DNA of 64,000 bases from DFXE01 sp032054765 (lineage in GTDB: Bacteria > Bacteroidota > Bacteroidia > Bacteroidales > Tannerellaceae). This document shows positions 33,583 to 42,851 of the stretch, in pieces; within the stretch, counting starts at the first letter, position 1, and each line of letters starts with the position of its first letter. The DNA lies in the NCBI GenBank assembly GCA_032054765.1, contig DAMBSC010000003.1:310001-374000 (forward strand), in the 5' to 3' direction. The notes beneath the pieces were generated by a model, which saw only the letters and a program-made list of their open reading frames with translations, was not told where the DNA came from and ran no database searches. The position numbers and the translations under genes are program-made.

Positions 33583-34881
33583 ATGAATATAAAAAGAAAT
33601 ATCGTTTTTGCTCTTGAAAGTCGGAAGAAAGACGGCAAAGCTATCGTAGAGAACGTTCCTATCCGTATGCGCGTCATCTATCACGGACAGCGGATTGAGT
33701 TTACAACCGGCTATCGGATTGATACAGCCAAGTGGGATGCAGATAAACAGCGAGTTAAAAACGGCTGCACAAACAAATTAAAGCAAAGTGCTTCCGAAAT
33801 CAATGCCGACCTGCTGAAATACTACACGGATATTCAAGAGATATTCAAAGAGTTTGAAGTGCAGGATACGATTCCCACCCCCGGACAACTGAAAGAGGCG
33901 TTCAACAACAGGAATAAACAGCCGGAGCCTGAACAGAAGGTAGAAAAGATAGAAATCCCGAAATCAGTTGTATTCAACAAGGCTTTTGATGGGTTTATCA
34001 AAGAGTGTGGAAGCCAAAACAGTTGGGGCAGTGCTACATACGAAAAGTTTGCAGCCGTAAGGAACCACCTGCATAATTTTGATGAGAACCTCTCTTTTGA
34101 GGCTCTTACCGAATCCCGGCTAATGGATTACGTCAATTATCTTCGTAGTACTCTGGATATGCGAAACAGCACGATAGAAAAGCAAATCAGTTACCTGAAA
34201 TGGTTTCTCCGATGGAGTACTAAGAAAGGACACAATACCAACCGTGATTTTGAGGACTTCAAGCCCAAACTGAAAAGCATCAAGAAAAAGGTCATATTCC
34301 TGACATGGAAAGAATTAAACCAACTTCGTGATTGTGTCATCCCCGAAACAAAAAAATATCTGGAACGTGTCCGGGATGTGTTCCTGTTTTCTTGCTTCAC
34401 TGGTCTCCGGCATTCGGATATATACAACTTACGGAAAAGCGACATAAAAGATAACCACATAGAAATCACTACCATAAAAACGGCAGACAGCCTGATTATT
34501 GACCTGAACAACCATAGCAAGTCAATATTGGATAAATACAAAGACGTTCATTTTGAAAACGATAAGGCTTTGCCGGTTATCAGCAATCAGAAGATGAACG
34601 ACTACCTAAAGGAACTGGCAGAGATAGCGGAAATAAACGAACTTGTTCGGGAAACGTATTACAAAGGGAGCGATCGCATAGAGGAAGTTACACCTAAGTA
34701 TGCGCTACTGGGAACCCATGCGGGACGAAGAACCTTTATCTGTAATGCCCTGTCGCTCGGTATTCCTCCGCAAGTCGTTATGAAATGGACCGGACACAAC
34801 GATTATAAAGCCATGAAGCCTTATATAGATATTGCAGACGACATTAGAGCCAATGCAATGGACAAGTTTAATCAGATATGA
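33583..34881 (+). CDS. Tyrosine recombinase / integrase of the nested element
   Basis: From ATG 33583, 432 residues. N-terminal SAM-like arm/core DNA-binding (MNIKRNIVFALESRKKDGKAIVENVPIRMRV; Arm-DNA-bind_5 type). The C-terminal catalytic domain shows the R in FTGLRHSD, HxxR in THAGRRTF, (H/W) in TGHNDYKAM and the Tyr nucleophile in KPYIDI. Such integrases of Bacteroidales elements recombine short sites at tRNA genes or elsewhere. It points inward, away from the left end. A decayed copy of its 3' end follows (34970-35045). Confidence 0.9.
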   Translation: MNIKRNIVFALESRKKDGKAIVENVPIRMRVIYHGQRIEFTTGYRIDTAKWDADKQRVKNGCTNKLKQSASEINADLLKYYTDIQEIFKEFEVQDTIPTPGQLKEAFNNRNKQPEPEQKVEKIEIPKSVVFNKAFDGFIKECGSQNSWGSATYEKFAAVRNHLHNFDENLSFEALTESRLMDYVNYLRSTLDMRNSTIEKQISYLKWFLRWSTKKGHNTNRDFEDFKPKLKSIKKKVIFLTWKELNQLRDCVIPETKKYLERVRDVFLFSCFTGLRHSDIYNLRKSDIKDNHIEITTIKTADSLIIDLNNHSKSILDKYKDVHFENDKALPVISNQKMNDYLKELAEIAEINELVRETYYKGSDRIEEVTPKYALLGTHAGRRTFICNALSLGIPPQVVMKWTGHNDYKAMKPYIDIADDIRANAMDKFNQI

Positions 34882-34969
34882 TTTATTATCAATATGAAAA
34901 TAATGTCGTCAATATCAAGCACATACAATTACGAACGCAGTGCGGACGCAATTGGATTTGTATCAGTAT

Positions 34970-35045
34970 CGCTTATATATATTACAGACGATATTAGAGC
35001 CAATGTAACGGCTAAATCCAATCAAATATGATTATTATCAATATC
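34970..35045 (+). repeat. Partial duplicate of the integrase 3' end
   Basis: About 75 bp starting at CTTATATATATTACAGACGA repeat the integrase end (34820-34897) with roughly 80% identity, including the TCAAATATGATT/TCAGATATGATT stop context. A remnant of an older or replaced integrase copy. Confidence 0.75.
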
Positions 35046-35078
35046 TTTACGCCAAAATAAAACAGTTTAGATATACTC

Positions 35079-36368
35079 ATGAATATATCAGATAAAAATA
35101 TAGACCGGGAAAAGTTCAATGAATTCATCCATGCTATAGGATTGGAAATTGAACAGGCACAAGTGAAATTAATCACTGCCGCCAACTCTCAAATGCTACT
35201 TCACTACTGGAAAATGGGTAACTTTATTCTCTACTACCAAAAACAGTTGGGCTGGGGAGCCAAAGTCATACAACAAATATCCAAAGCTATACATTCTATA
35301 TTCCCTGAAAAGAAAGGATATTCACCACGCAATTTGCAATATATGTGTCAATTTGCCCGGTTGTACTCTTTGGATATTTTGGAAAAACTGCTGTTGGCAG
35401 ATGAGGAGCTAAAACAGCCTACGGTAAACAAAGTTCTTTCCACCACAAAAAGTTTGAATGATTTTGAATCAGAGCGAGAAGCAATCTACAAACCGCAACT
35501 CGCTAAATATAAAGAGAAAACATTTGCGCAACAGCCTGTTGCGCAAATACTACCCGTTGGAGATATATTAACCGTAATCGCGCAACAACCTGTTGCACAA
35601 ATAGAACGGTTATTTATGTCCTCTTGTACATCTCGGATAAATTGGGCAGGACATGTAATTCTCATGAATCACAATCTGCCGTTAGGTATTCGCTATTGGT
35701 ATATGCAAGAAACAGTTCAATTTGGCTGGAGTAGAAATATACTTGATTTACAAATTAAGAGCGGACTGTTTCAACGACAAATCAAAGAGAATAAAGTAAA
35801 TAATTTTTCAAAAATCTTGCCTGATGCTCAAAGCGATTTGGCAAACTACTTATTAAAAGACCCCTATATATTTGATTTAGCCGGAGCAAAAGAACGAGCA
35901 GACGAACGAGATATTGAAGAACAATTGGTAAACCATGTTACAAAGTACCTTTTAGAGATGGGGACTGGATTTGCTTTTGTTGCCAGACAGAAACACTTCC
36001 AAATTGGGAATAGTGACTTTTATGCCGATTTGATTCTCTACAATATCAAGCTTCATGCTTATGTGGTTGTAGAGTTAAAGGCAACTCCATTCAAACCAGA
36101 GTACGCCGGTCAACTTAACTTCTATATTAATGTTGTGGATGACAAGTTAAGGGGAGAGAATGACAACAAAACGATTGGACTACTCCTCTGCAAAGGGAAA
36201 GATGAAGTTATGGCTCAATATGCGTTATCTGGCTATAACCAACCAATAGGTGTTAGTGACTATCAATTAAGTAAAGCGGTGCCGGAAGAATTGAAGTCAG
36301 CCCTACCTTCCATTGAAGAAGTAGAAGAAGGCTTATCTCTCTTATTGGAAGAAAATAACCCTGAATAG
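35079..36368 (+). CDS. DUF1016 (YhcG-like) PDDEXK nuclease family protein
   Basis: 429 residues. N-terminal DUF1016_N (residues ~10-105: IHAIGLEIEQAQVKLITAANSQMLLHYWKMG...GYSPRNLQYMCQFARLY) and a C-terminal PDDEXK nuclease-like domain (~255-390: FYADLILYNIKLHAYVVVELKA). Asp...Glu-x-Lys is the usual catalytic set. The family is common on mobile and defence islands; target unknown. Residues ~147-176 carry two copies of QQPVAQI, encoded by a perfect 25-nt palindrome (35523-35547) and a near copy (~35580). Confidence 0.85.
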   Translation: MNISDKNIDREKFNEFIHAIGLEIEQAQVKLITAANSQMLLHYWKMGNFILYYQKQLGWGAKVIQQISKAIHSIFPEKKGYSPRNLQYMCQFARLYSLDILEKLLLADEELKQPTVNKVLSTTKSLNDFESEREAIYKPQLAKYKEKTFAQQPVAQILPVGDILTVIAQQPVAQIERLFMSSCTSRINWAGHVILMNHNLPLGIRYWYMQETVQFGWSRNILDLQIKSGLFQRQIKENKVNNFSKILPDAQSDLANYLLKDPYIFDLAGAKERADERDIEEQLVNHVTKYLLEMGTGFAFVARQKHFQIGNSDFYADLILYNIKLHAYVVVELKATPFKPEYAGQLNFYINVVDDKLRGENDNKTIGLLLCKGKDEVMAQYALSGYNQPIGVSDYQLSKAVPEELKSALPSIEEVEEGLSLLLEENNPE

Positions 36369-36380
36369 AATTAACGAGTT

Positions 36381-37412
36381 ATGGAAAAAGCAATTAACAC
36401 CTCACTATTAACAGACCTGTTGCCCCAATACAGGCTGATTAACTCAATCTACAAGCAGGTAGCGGATAGTTTGAAGTTGAGTTTTGAGAGCCAGTGCTGT
36501 ATCACGGACTTCCATAATACGTTTAAGGATAAGCAGGCATTCGAGAAAGCAGTTCTAAATTTGCTTCTTTCTGCGGACAAAGAGAAACTGTCATTAATCG
36601 CCACCAATCTGAGAGAAGAACTAAGCAAGAACATTGAACTATACACTACTCACCAAGAACCGTTTGACAATATCGACACACTCAATATCTGCACCAAAAG
36701 ACCCTGTCCAATTCAATTTGAAATAGAGGGGCAATTAGATACTACTAATAAACTCTGGCAGGAACTTGTACAGGTTAGAAATTCGTTGGAGTCTGCAAGC
36801 TGGAACAACGATAAAGTAGCGACACAACAACTTACAAGGAAAGAGGAACAGATTGAAGGATTATACAAGAAAGAACAGGATAAACTAAACAATCTCTATC
36901 AGCAGCAAAAGGAATCCGACCAGAATGCCTCCCGGCACATTCACAATGTGTTTGAAAACATTTGCGATATGAGTAGCTACTTTATGTCTTTGCTTGAAAA
37001 ATACTTTCCTGTTGAAAAGAAAGAAACACCCCCCAATACTACTCCGACCATCAAGCCGGGAATGTATTTCGACATGAATCTGGTTTCGTTGATTCATCAG
37101 GAATGCAATAACATTCAATTTGAAAATCTTTCAGAGACGGATTTTTATGCGCTTCTCAACCTGCAACCCTGCAACTCTAAATTAACCGTTAAGAGCGACG
37201 AAAAAGTTCGTGTGTGCTATCTGATTTACAAACTCTATGAATACCTTAAAACAGAAAGCCGTGCGCAATGGCGTACCGCAATTCTGGAATCAGCCGGTAT
37301 CAAAGAAGAATACTACAAATCCAAATATAAAGAACCCCTTTCCGAAATTCCGAGCCGGAAAAACGAGCATTTTGCCCGGTGTATCGACCGGATATTTAAT
37401 AATCTTTCCTGA
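36381..37412 (+). CDS. RteC-like hypothetical protein of the mobilizable element
   Basis: 343 residues, 13 bp after the DUF1016 gene. Mostly helical; a central coiled coil (residues ~140-185: RKEEQIEGLYKKEQDKLNNLYQQQK) and a C-terminal ~110-residue region (YFDMNLVSLIHQECNNIQFENLSETDFYALLNLQPCNSKLTVKSDEKVRVCYLIYKLYEYL) resembling proteins regularly found in Bacteroides NBU/mobilizable transposons, often labelled RteC-like. A regulator of excision or transfer is possible but not demonstrated. Confidence 0.55.
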   Translation: MEKAINTSLLTDLLPQYRLINSIYKQVADSLKLSFESQCCITDFHNTFKDKQAFEKAVLNLLLSADKEKLSLIATNLREELSKNIELYTTHQEPFDNIDTLNICTKRPCPIQFEIEGQLDTTNKLWQELVQVRNSLESASWNNDKVATQQLTRKEEQIEGLYKKEQDKLNNLYQQQKESDQNASRHIHNVFENICDMSSYFMSLLEKYFPVEKKETPPNTTPTIKPGMYFDMNLVSLIHQECNNIQFENLSETDFYALLNLQPCNSKLTVKSDEKVRVCYLIYKLYEYLKTESRAQWRTAILESAGIKEEYYKSKYKEPLSEIPSRKNEHFARCIDRIFNNLS

Positions 37413-37505
37413 TACCACCCCATAACCACTTTTACCACTCAAAATAATTTTCATATCACCTGATTATCAGTGATATTCATTTTTCATTACCACCCAATTA
37501 CCACC
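37411..37505 (+). promoter_or_regulatory. ACCAC-repeat region, possible origin or regulator site
   Basis: ACCAC words recur at 37414, 37425, 37434, 37489 and 37500, with an imperfect ATCACCTGATTATCAGTGAT palindrome between them. Iteron-like spacing of 9-11 bp. A TAGCTTTG promoter box (about 37518) follows, upstream of the HTH/RepA/primase genes. Confidence 0.35.
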
Positions 37506-37587
37506 TGATTGAGGTTGTAGCTTTGCAGTGTTCGAACAATAATCCGCCGAAGTACAAGGCTATTGTTTCACAGTAAAGTATTGTATA

Positions 37588-37890
37588 ATGAATTTACACG
37601 ATTTAAAAAACAAACCACTCTGGCAGATGACAGGTGAAGAGTTTCTCTACCTGCAACAAAATTCAGAGCAGAGAGAGACAGGGACGGTTATTGCTCCCGA
37701 CCCCTCAAAGAAGCATGTATATGGAATAGCCGGTATCGCACGGCTGTTCGGGTGCAGCATTCCGACCGCCAACCGTATCAAGCAAAGCGGGAAGATCGAC
37801 AAGGCAATCACACAGATAGGGCGCAAGATTATTGTCGATGCCGACCTTGCACTTGAACTGGCGGGACGTAAAACCGGAGGGAGGAAATAG
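37588..37890 (+). CDS. DUF3853 / helix-turn-helix excisionase-like protein
   Basis: 100 residues: KHVYGIAGIARLFGCSIPTANRIKQSGKIDKAITQIGRKIIVDADLALELAG is a MerR/excisionase-type winged HTH of the DUF3853 family, common in Bacteroidales mobilizable elements between the integrase and the RepA-like ATPase. Likely roles are DNA bending at the element ends or control of the following replication genes. Two bp separate it from the next gene. Confidence 0.75.
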   Translation: MNLHDLKNKPLWQMTGEEFLYLQQNSEQRETGTVIAPDPSKKHVYGIAGIARLFGCSIPTANRIKQSGKIDKAITQIGRKIIVDADLALELAGRKTGGRK

Positions 37891-37892
37891 CT

Positions 37893-38951
37893 ATGGATAC
37901 ATGTAGAGAAAACATTCCTCCTCCTACGGAAACCTCCGACACATGGAAGTCTGCTCGCTTGTTCATCACCGACAAATTCGATTCCCCTCCTGTAATACTT
38001 CGGATAGATGATTCCATTGTCGGTACACTTGGCAATTTCAGCGCATCCACAGGCAAAGCAAAGAGCAAGAAGACGTTCAACGTCTGCGCCATTGTTGCGG
38101 CAGCATTGACCAACGGAACGGTTTTGAGTTATTCGGTATCCCTGCCACAGAATAAACGAAAGATTCTCTACGTGGATACCGAGCAAAGCCCTTTCCATTG
38201 CCTGCGCCTGATGAACCGGATTTTCAGACTTGCCAATTATCCGACCGACATTCATCCCGACGGGCTGGTCTTTCTCGGTCTTCGCCGCTATGCGACCAAA
38301 GACCGACTGAAAAAGATTGAGGAAGCCATTTATGAAACCGAAGGGCTGGGACTGGTTATTATTGACGGTATCCGTGATTTAGCACATGACATTAACAGTC
38401 CGGGAGAATCAACCGACCTGATTACAAAACTGATGCAATGGACAGACGAACGACAAATCCATATCCATGTAGTCCTGCATCTGAATAAAGGCGATGACAA
38501 TACCCGGGGACATTTAGGCACAGAACTGAACAACAAAGCCGAAACGGTATTGCGAATTAAGGTGGATGAATTTGATAATGCCACCAGTACAGTTGAGTCC
38601 ATGTTCATCCGCGACCGTGATTTCGATCCGTTTGCTTTTCGCATCAATGAGAACAGCCTGCCGGAACAGGTAGAGAACTATGAGCCACAACCGGTAGCGA
38701 AAAAGAAAGCATTCGGTTATGCGGAAGTACCGGAAGAAAAACACCGTGAAGCTCTGGTAGCTGTATTTTCAGATAACGAAGCAATTCCTTATGGTGTTCT
38801 GATTGAACGACTGCACTCCTCTTATGCTGCTGCCGGTTATGAATGCGGTATCGGTAAAACCAAGAATCTCAAAAAGTTTCTTATTAACAAACGGATGATT
38901 GTGCAGGGCGAGGATAAGCTCTACCGATACAATCCCGATTTCTATTATTAA
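37893..38951 (+). CDS. RepA-like hexameric helicase/ATPase (AAA_25)
   Basis: 352 residues. Walker A-like GNFSASTGKAKSKKTFNVC, a Walker B stretch LVIIDGIRDLAHD, and the RecA-type core (KILYVDTEQSPFHC, HIHVVLHLNKGDDNTRGHLGTEL) are the signature of RepA/AAA_25 plasmid and mobile-element helicases. The C-terminal ~90 residues form a winged-helix-like tail (EALVAVFSDNEAIPYGVLIERL). With the primase gene next, it forms the replication module of the element's circular form. Confidence 0.8.
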   Translation: MDTCRENIPPPTETSDTWKSARLFITDKFDSPPVILRIDDSIVGTLGNFSASTGKAKSKKTFNVCAIVAAALTNGTVLSYSVSLPQNKRKILYVDTEQSPFHCLRLMNRIFRLANYPTDIHPDGLVFLGLRRYATKDRLKKIEEAIYETEGLGLVIIDGIRDLAHDINSPGESTDLITKLMQWTDERQIHIHVVLHLNKGDDNTRGHLGTELNNKAETVLRIKVDEFDNATSTVESMFIRDRDFDPFAFRINENSLPEQVENYEPQPVAKKKAFGYAEVPEEKHREALVAVFSDNEAIPYGVLIERLHSSYAAAGYECGIGKTKNLKKFLINKRMIVQGEDKLYRYNPDFYY

Positions 38952-39059
38952 TCAACGCTTTCACAGGTTTGGTTCGGTCTGGGCGTATATATAATAAACC
39001 ATACTGAACCTTTCCCGTGAAAAAAGAAAAAATTATTCACAATCTAATTTCAAGTAAAA

Positions 39060-39995
39060 ATGAAAGCTATTGATATAAACAGGTTTCCCATTCGGGAATA
39101 CCTTGCAGGGATGAACATTTATCCTGCTAAAGAACATGGTTATTACGATATGTATCATTCTCCATTCCGGGAAGACCACGATGCCAGCTTTAAAGTCGAT
39201 CACAATAAAAACCTGTGGCACGACTTCGGATTAGGCGAGGGCGGAACGCTTATCGACCTTGTGATGCGGATAGAGAACTGTTCCAACGGCGAAGCCATGC
39301 GGATATTGGAGCAGCGGCTATCAGGAACGCCTTCCTTTTCTTTTCAGGGGAATGAACTAAGTTTGAACCGAGAACCAGGCAAACAAAGTTCAGGTATTCG
39401 GATAACGGAAGTTATGGAACTCTGTTCACCCGCCTTGCTTGATTATCTACGCAAACGTGGTATTAATACCGATACCGCCAAACAGTTTTGCCGGGAGGTT
39501 CACTATTCTGTAAACAACAGGAACTATTACGCTATTGGCTTCCGTAACGATGCGGACGGGTATGAATTACGGAGTGGGCAGTTTCAAGGCAGTATTGCAC
39601 CCAAGGATATTACCCACGTTCGACAGGATGAATCGAAAGACTCATGCTATGTTTTTGAGGGTTTCCTTGATTATCTCTCATTTCTGGTCTTACGGAACAG
39701 GCACAATCCAGTTATGCCGAATACCAACCAACAGGATTATATCATTCTGAACTCCACGAGCAACACCCAAAGAGGAATAGAGCGGCTGGGAAACTATGAA
39801 CATATCCATTGCTTTTTGGATAACGATGAATCGGGCAGGCGAGCCTTACGGATGATACAGGACGAATATGGTTTGCGTGTCCGGGATGCTTCTAAACACT
39901 ATGCAAACTTCAAAGACCTGAACGACTATTTATGCGGTCGTTCGGTGTCCCGGCAAGTCGTGAAACGGAAGCCGGGCAGAGGGCTGAAATTGTAA
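39060..39995 (+). CDS. Primase, CHC2-like/Toprim fold
   Basis: 311 residues: an N-terminal DnaG zinc-ribbon-like region without clear Cys ligands (MKAIDINRFPIREYLAGMNIYPAKEHGYYDMYHSPFREDHDASFKVDHNKNLWHDFGLGEGGTLIDLVMRIENCS) and a C-terminal Toprim region (VFEGFLDYLSFLVLR, HIHCFLDNDESGRRALR). This arrangement primes replication or transfer of Bacteroidales mobilizable elements. It follows the RepA-like gene after 108 bp. Lack of the classic Cys pairs is typical of this subfamily. Confidence 0.8.
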   Translation: MKAIDINRFPIREYLAGMNIYPAKEHGYYDMYHSPFREDHDASFKVDHNKNLWHDFGLGEGGTLIDLVMRIENCSNGEAMRILEQRLSGTPSFSFQGNELSLNREPGKQSSGIRITEVMELCSPALLDYLRKRGINTDTAKQFCREVHYSVNNRNYYAIGFRNDADGYELRSGQFQGSIAPKDITHVRQDESKDSCYVFEGFLDYLSFLVLRNRHNPVMPNTNQQDYIILNSTSNTQRGIERLGNYEHIHCFLDNDESGRRALRMIQDEYGLRVRDASKHYANFKDLNDYLCGRSVSRQVVKRKPGRGLKL

Positions 39996-40253
39996 TCCGC
40001 CACAGCTACCTCGGAGGGCTTTTCAAAAAGCCATAGCTTATTAGGGATTTTTCTTTACGCGGCGTTTCACTCTGCTAAAAAATCCCGAATAAGCCAAAGG
40101 GATAAACCCCTCTGGACACCCCCGAGCGGTCTTATGACCGCAGTCGCCGGAAGCGACTATTAACGGCAAATCATTTCCTGCCGATAGCAGTATTTCTATC
40201 GGCAGGATGATTCACTCTAAACCAAATTTCAAACCAATTTAAAGAATCAAATT
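39996..40253 (+). promoter_or_regulatory. Candidate origin of transfer (oriT) upstream of mobV
   Basis: Gene-free stretch with several inverted repeats: GCTTATTAGGGATTTTT (40037-40053) against AAAAAATCCCGAATAAGC (40078-40095), GCGGTC-TTAT-GACCGC (40125-40140), AGTCGCC/GCGACT near 40142-40158, and a perfect 11-bp hairpin CCTGCCGATAG/CTATCGGCAGG (40177-40206). Position directly before the relaxase gene is where MobV-type oriT is found. The nick site is not identified. Confidence 0.55.
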
Positions 40254-41690
40254 ATGGGATACGCCGTACTCCATTTAGATAAATCGCCCGGCAATGAATC
40301 TGCCATGACAGACCACATCGAGCGGAAAAAGATACACCCGAATGTAGACCCCAATCGGGTAAAGTTGAATCAAGAGCTGATTCAGCCTCCCGCCGGAGTA
40401 AACAACCGGACGGAAGCCATTCAATACAGGTTAAAAACAGCCGGACTGACACGACAGGTCGGCAAGAACCAGGTGCAGGTAATCCGCTTTATACTTACCG
40501 GAACTTCGGAAGATATGAAGCGGATAGAGCGGGAAGGAAGACTGGAAGAATGGTGCAATGATAACATAGACTGGCTGAAAAAGACATACGGAGCAGAAAA
40601 CGTAGTGGCGGCAACTCTTCACATGGACGAAACCACTCCGCACATTCATGCTTCCGTTGTGCCGATTGTTCAGGGCGAACGCAGGCAGAAAGCGACAAAG
40701 AAGAAACAAGAGCAGGCAGATGATAAGCCCAAGCGGAAATACAAAAAGAAAGACCCGAATCGCCCACGTCTGTGTTGCGATGACGTAATGGCAAAGGTCA
40801 AACTGATAGAGTATCAGGATAGTTATGGCGAAGCCATGAGCAAATACGGATTAGTACGAGGAGAACGAAATTCCGAAGCACGGCATATTTCCCTGACGGA
40901 GTTCTACCGAAACCAAGCGGTAGAGAGCCGGAACCTGCAAACCAATATCGAAATGTTGTTGGCAATGGAAAATGCCAAACGGTTAAGCATAGAAGAACTC
41001 AAACGAAAGGAACAGGAAGCAATGCTAAAATCCCAACAGGCAGAGGAGCAAAAGCAACAAAAGGAATCGGAACTGAAAAAGACGGAAGAAAGCCTCAATC
41101 AGGTAAAAGGACGACTCAAAACAGAAGAGTTCAAAAATAAAGCAGCAGACGTTGGTTCCAATATCATGGACGGCATAGGTTCTCTTGTTGGTACTTCCAA
41201 AGTTAAACGACAACAGCAGGAGATTGAGAATCTGAAAGAAGAGAAAGAAACTTTGATTCAGGATGTAAAATCCTTGAAACAGAATATACAAACCATGCAG
41301 AAGGAGCATCAAACGGCTATGGATAAGCTAAAGCAGGAATTAAAGAAGATTCATGACCTGTTTCCGAAACTCAAAGAATTGCTCTGGATTGAAAGACTGT
41401 TACAGGTAATGCGATTCTCTGAAGAACTGATTAAGGAGATTCTGGAAATGAAACCGATTGGTTTTAAGGGTGAGATATACTCTACCGAATATCAACGATA
41501 TTTTAAGACGGAACGTTCTGTTGCTGAAATCAAAGAACATCCGAAGGAGAAGGATAAGTTACAACTTACGATTGATGGGGTAAGTGATACAAGCTGGTTC
41601 AGGCAGAAGTACAAGGAGTTTCAGGAGTCAATAGGAATAAAGTTTAAACAGAAACCGGAAATGGGCAAAAATAAAGGTTTAGGGATATAA
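40254..41690 (+). CDS. MobV-family relaxase (Pre/Mob)
   Basis: 478 residues. The N-terminal ~190 residues form the Pre/Mob relaxase: start YAVLHLDKSPGNES, and the metal-binding motif HMDETTPHIHASVVP (H-x-D-E-x-T-P-H-x-H). The middle (residues ~240-370) is a long coiled coil rich in Lys/Glu/Gln; the C-terminus is a small alpha/beta region. It nicks oriT and carries the strand to a recipient with help from a coresident conjugative element's pilus. Placed last of the mobility module, before the cargo. Confidence 0.92.
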   Translation: MGYAVLHLDKSPGNESAMTDHIERKKIHPNVDPNRVKLNQELIQPPAGVNNRTEAIQYRLKTAGLTRQVGKNQVQVIRFILTGTSEDMKRIEREGRLEEWCNDNIDWLKKTYGAENVVAATLHMDETTPHIHASVVPIVQGERRQKATKKKQEQADDKPKRKYKKKDPNRPRLCCDDVMAKVKLIEYQDSYGEAMSKYGLVRGERNSEARHISLTEFYRNQAVESRNLQTNIEMLLAMENAKRLSIEELKRKEQEAMLKSQQAEEQKQQKESELKKTEESLNQVKGRLKTEEFKNKAADVGSNIMDGIGSLVGTSKVKRQQQEIENLKEEKETLIQDVKSLKQNIQTMQKEHQTAMDKLKQELKKIHDLFPKLKELLWIERLLQVMRFSEELIKEILEMKPIGFKGEIYSTEYQRYFKTERSVAEIKEHPKEKDKLQLTIDGVSDTSWFRQKYKEFQESIGIKFKQKPEMGKNKGLGI

Positions 41691-41715
41691 ATCAGGCTGT
41701 TTTGGAAATGTTTAG

Positions 41716-41723
41716 TAATTTTG
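41716..41723 (+). promoter_or_regulatory. -7 promoter box of the cargo genes
   Basis: TAATTTTG followed by CG, 41 bp before the first GNAT gene. Confidence 0.45.
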
Positions 41724-41764
41724 CGAGAATAATATCTTAGTAAGAATAATAAAATCAAAAAAGT

Positions 41765-42343
41765 ATGCTATCCCATTTCGGAACCCAAACAATTGAAACA
41801 GAGAGGTTGCTTCTTAGACCTTTTAATTACACAGATGATGATGATATGCTAACCTATTGGGTTAGTGACCCCCAAATCCAGTCGCTATATTCAGAACCAA
41901 CATATACCACGAAAGAGGAAGTTAGAGAACTGTTGGAAAAATATATTAGTTCATATGAAAGATCTGATTACTACCGTTGGGCTATCATAGAAAAAAAATC
42001 TAACATCTGTATTGGGCAGCTTGCTATATTTCTTGTAGACAACAAAAATCATTTTTGTGAAATTGAATACGCATTAGGTAGCAAATTTCACCGTAAGGGT
42101 TATGCTTCAGAAGCCGTGAAGTCAATTTTAGACTTTAGTTTTAACAAAGTTAATTTCCATAAAGTACAAGTTTGCCATAAAGAAGGGAATGTCGCGTCTC
42201 AAGGCGTTATTAGAAAATGTAATTTTACCTATGAAGGAACTTTGCGTGATTTCTTTTTTATGGATGGTAAATATGTAAATCGTTTATATTATTCGATGCT
42301 TAAAGGCGAATACGTTGAAATAAAGGACAATATCAATGATTGA
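41765..42343 (+). CDS. GNAT acetyltransferase 1 (RimJ/RimL-like)
   Basis: 192 residues with the RimJ/RimL-type GNAT order: TIETERLLLRPFNYTDDDDMLTYWVSDPQIQ, then IGQLAIFLVDNKNHFCEIEYALGSKFHRKGYASEAVKSIL (acetyl-CoA loop R/HRKGYASEA), then KVQVCHKEGNVASQGVIRKCNFTYEGTLRD. Donates an acetyl group to an amine of unknown acceptor; family members act on ribosomal protein N-termini, small amines or antibiotics. The next GNAT overlaps its end by 8 bp, so the pair is coupled. Confidence 0.8.
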   Translation: MLSHFGTQTIETERLLLRPFNYTDDDDMLTYWVSDPQIQSLYSEPTYTTKEEVRELLEKYISSYERSDYYRWAIIEKKSNICIGQLAIFLVDNKNHFCEIEYALGSKFHRKGYASEAVKSILDFSFNKVNFHKVQVCHKEGNVASQGVIRKCNFTYEGTLRDFFFMDGKYVNRLYYSMLKGEYVEIKDNIND

Positions 42344-42818
42344 AAATTTGTCATACAGAGCAATTGGAGAGAATGATTTTGAAACGATTTGTGGATTCCC
42401 TCAAAGTCCGGAAGAATTATTCTTTATGTTTCCGAAGGCGAAATTTCCTTTAACAGTCAATCAGTTGAAGACTGCGGTTGAGGCTCGGTTTGACTCGACA
42501 GTGATTTTGTTCGGCGAAGAAATTGCAGGATTTGCTAATTTCTACGAAGTGAAAGAAAATGGACATTGCTCAATCGGCAATGTTATCGTAAATCCAGATT
42601 TTCGGAATAAAGGAATCGGGAAATTTTTGATTAAGACAATGGAAAGCATCGGAACTGGGAAATACAATGTATCGGAATTTCGACTGTCGTGTTTCAATAC
42701 AAACATGACAGGAATTTTGTTATACTCAAAATTAGGATACAAGCCGTACGAGATAGAGAAGTGGACTAATCATGAAAATGAAACATTCGCCTTAATAGAG
42801 ATGAAACGAAAAGTGTGA
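42336..42818 (+). CDS. GNAT acetyltransferase 2
   Basis: 160 residues, starting inside the stop region of GNAT 1. IAGFANFYEV, then CSIGNVIVNPDFRNKGIGKFLIKTM (acetyl-CoA binding R-x-K-G-I-G) and FNTNMTGILLYSKLGYKPYEIEKW are the A, B motifs of GNAT. The N-terminus (RAIGENDFETICGFPQSPEELFFMFP) resembles a clade found with antibiotic or peptide substrates, but the acceptor is unknown. Confidence 0.78.
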   Translation: MIENLSYRAIGENDFETICGFPQSPEELFFMFPKAKFPLTVNQLKTAVEARFDSTVILFGEEIAGFANFYEVKENGHCSIGNVIVNPDFRNKGIGKFLIKTMESIGTGKYNVSEFRLSCFNTNMTGILLYSKLGYKPYEIEKWTNHENETFALIEMKRKV

Positions 42819-42851
42819 ATATCAGCTTGGAATAAAACACAAAGCCCTAAA

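Noticed and set aside
33583..34881. Integrase as prophage integrase of the tail locus
   Set aside because: It lies inside the terminal repeats of the mobilizable element, next to its primase and relaxase, 14 kb from the locus end.
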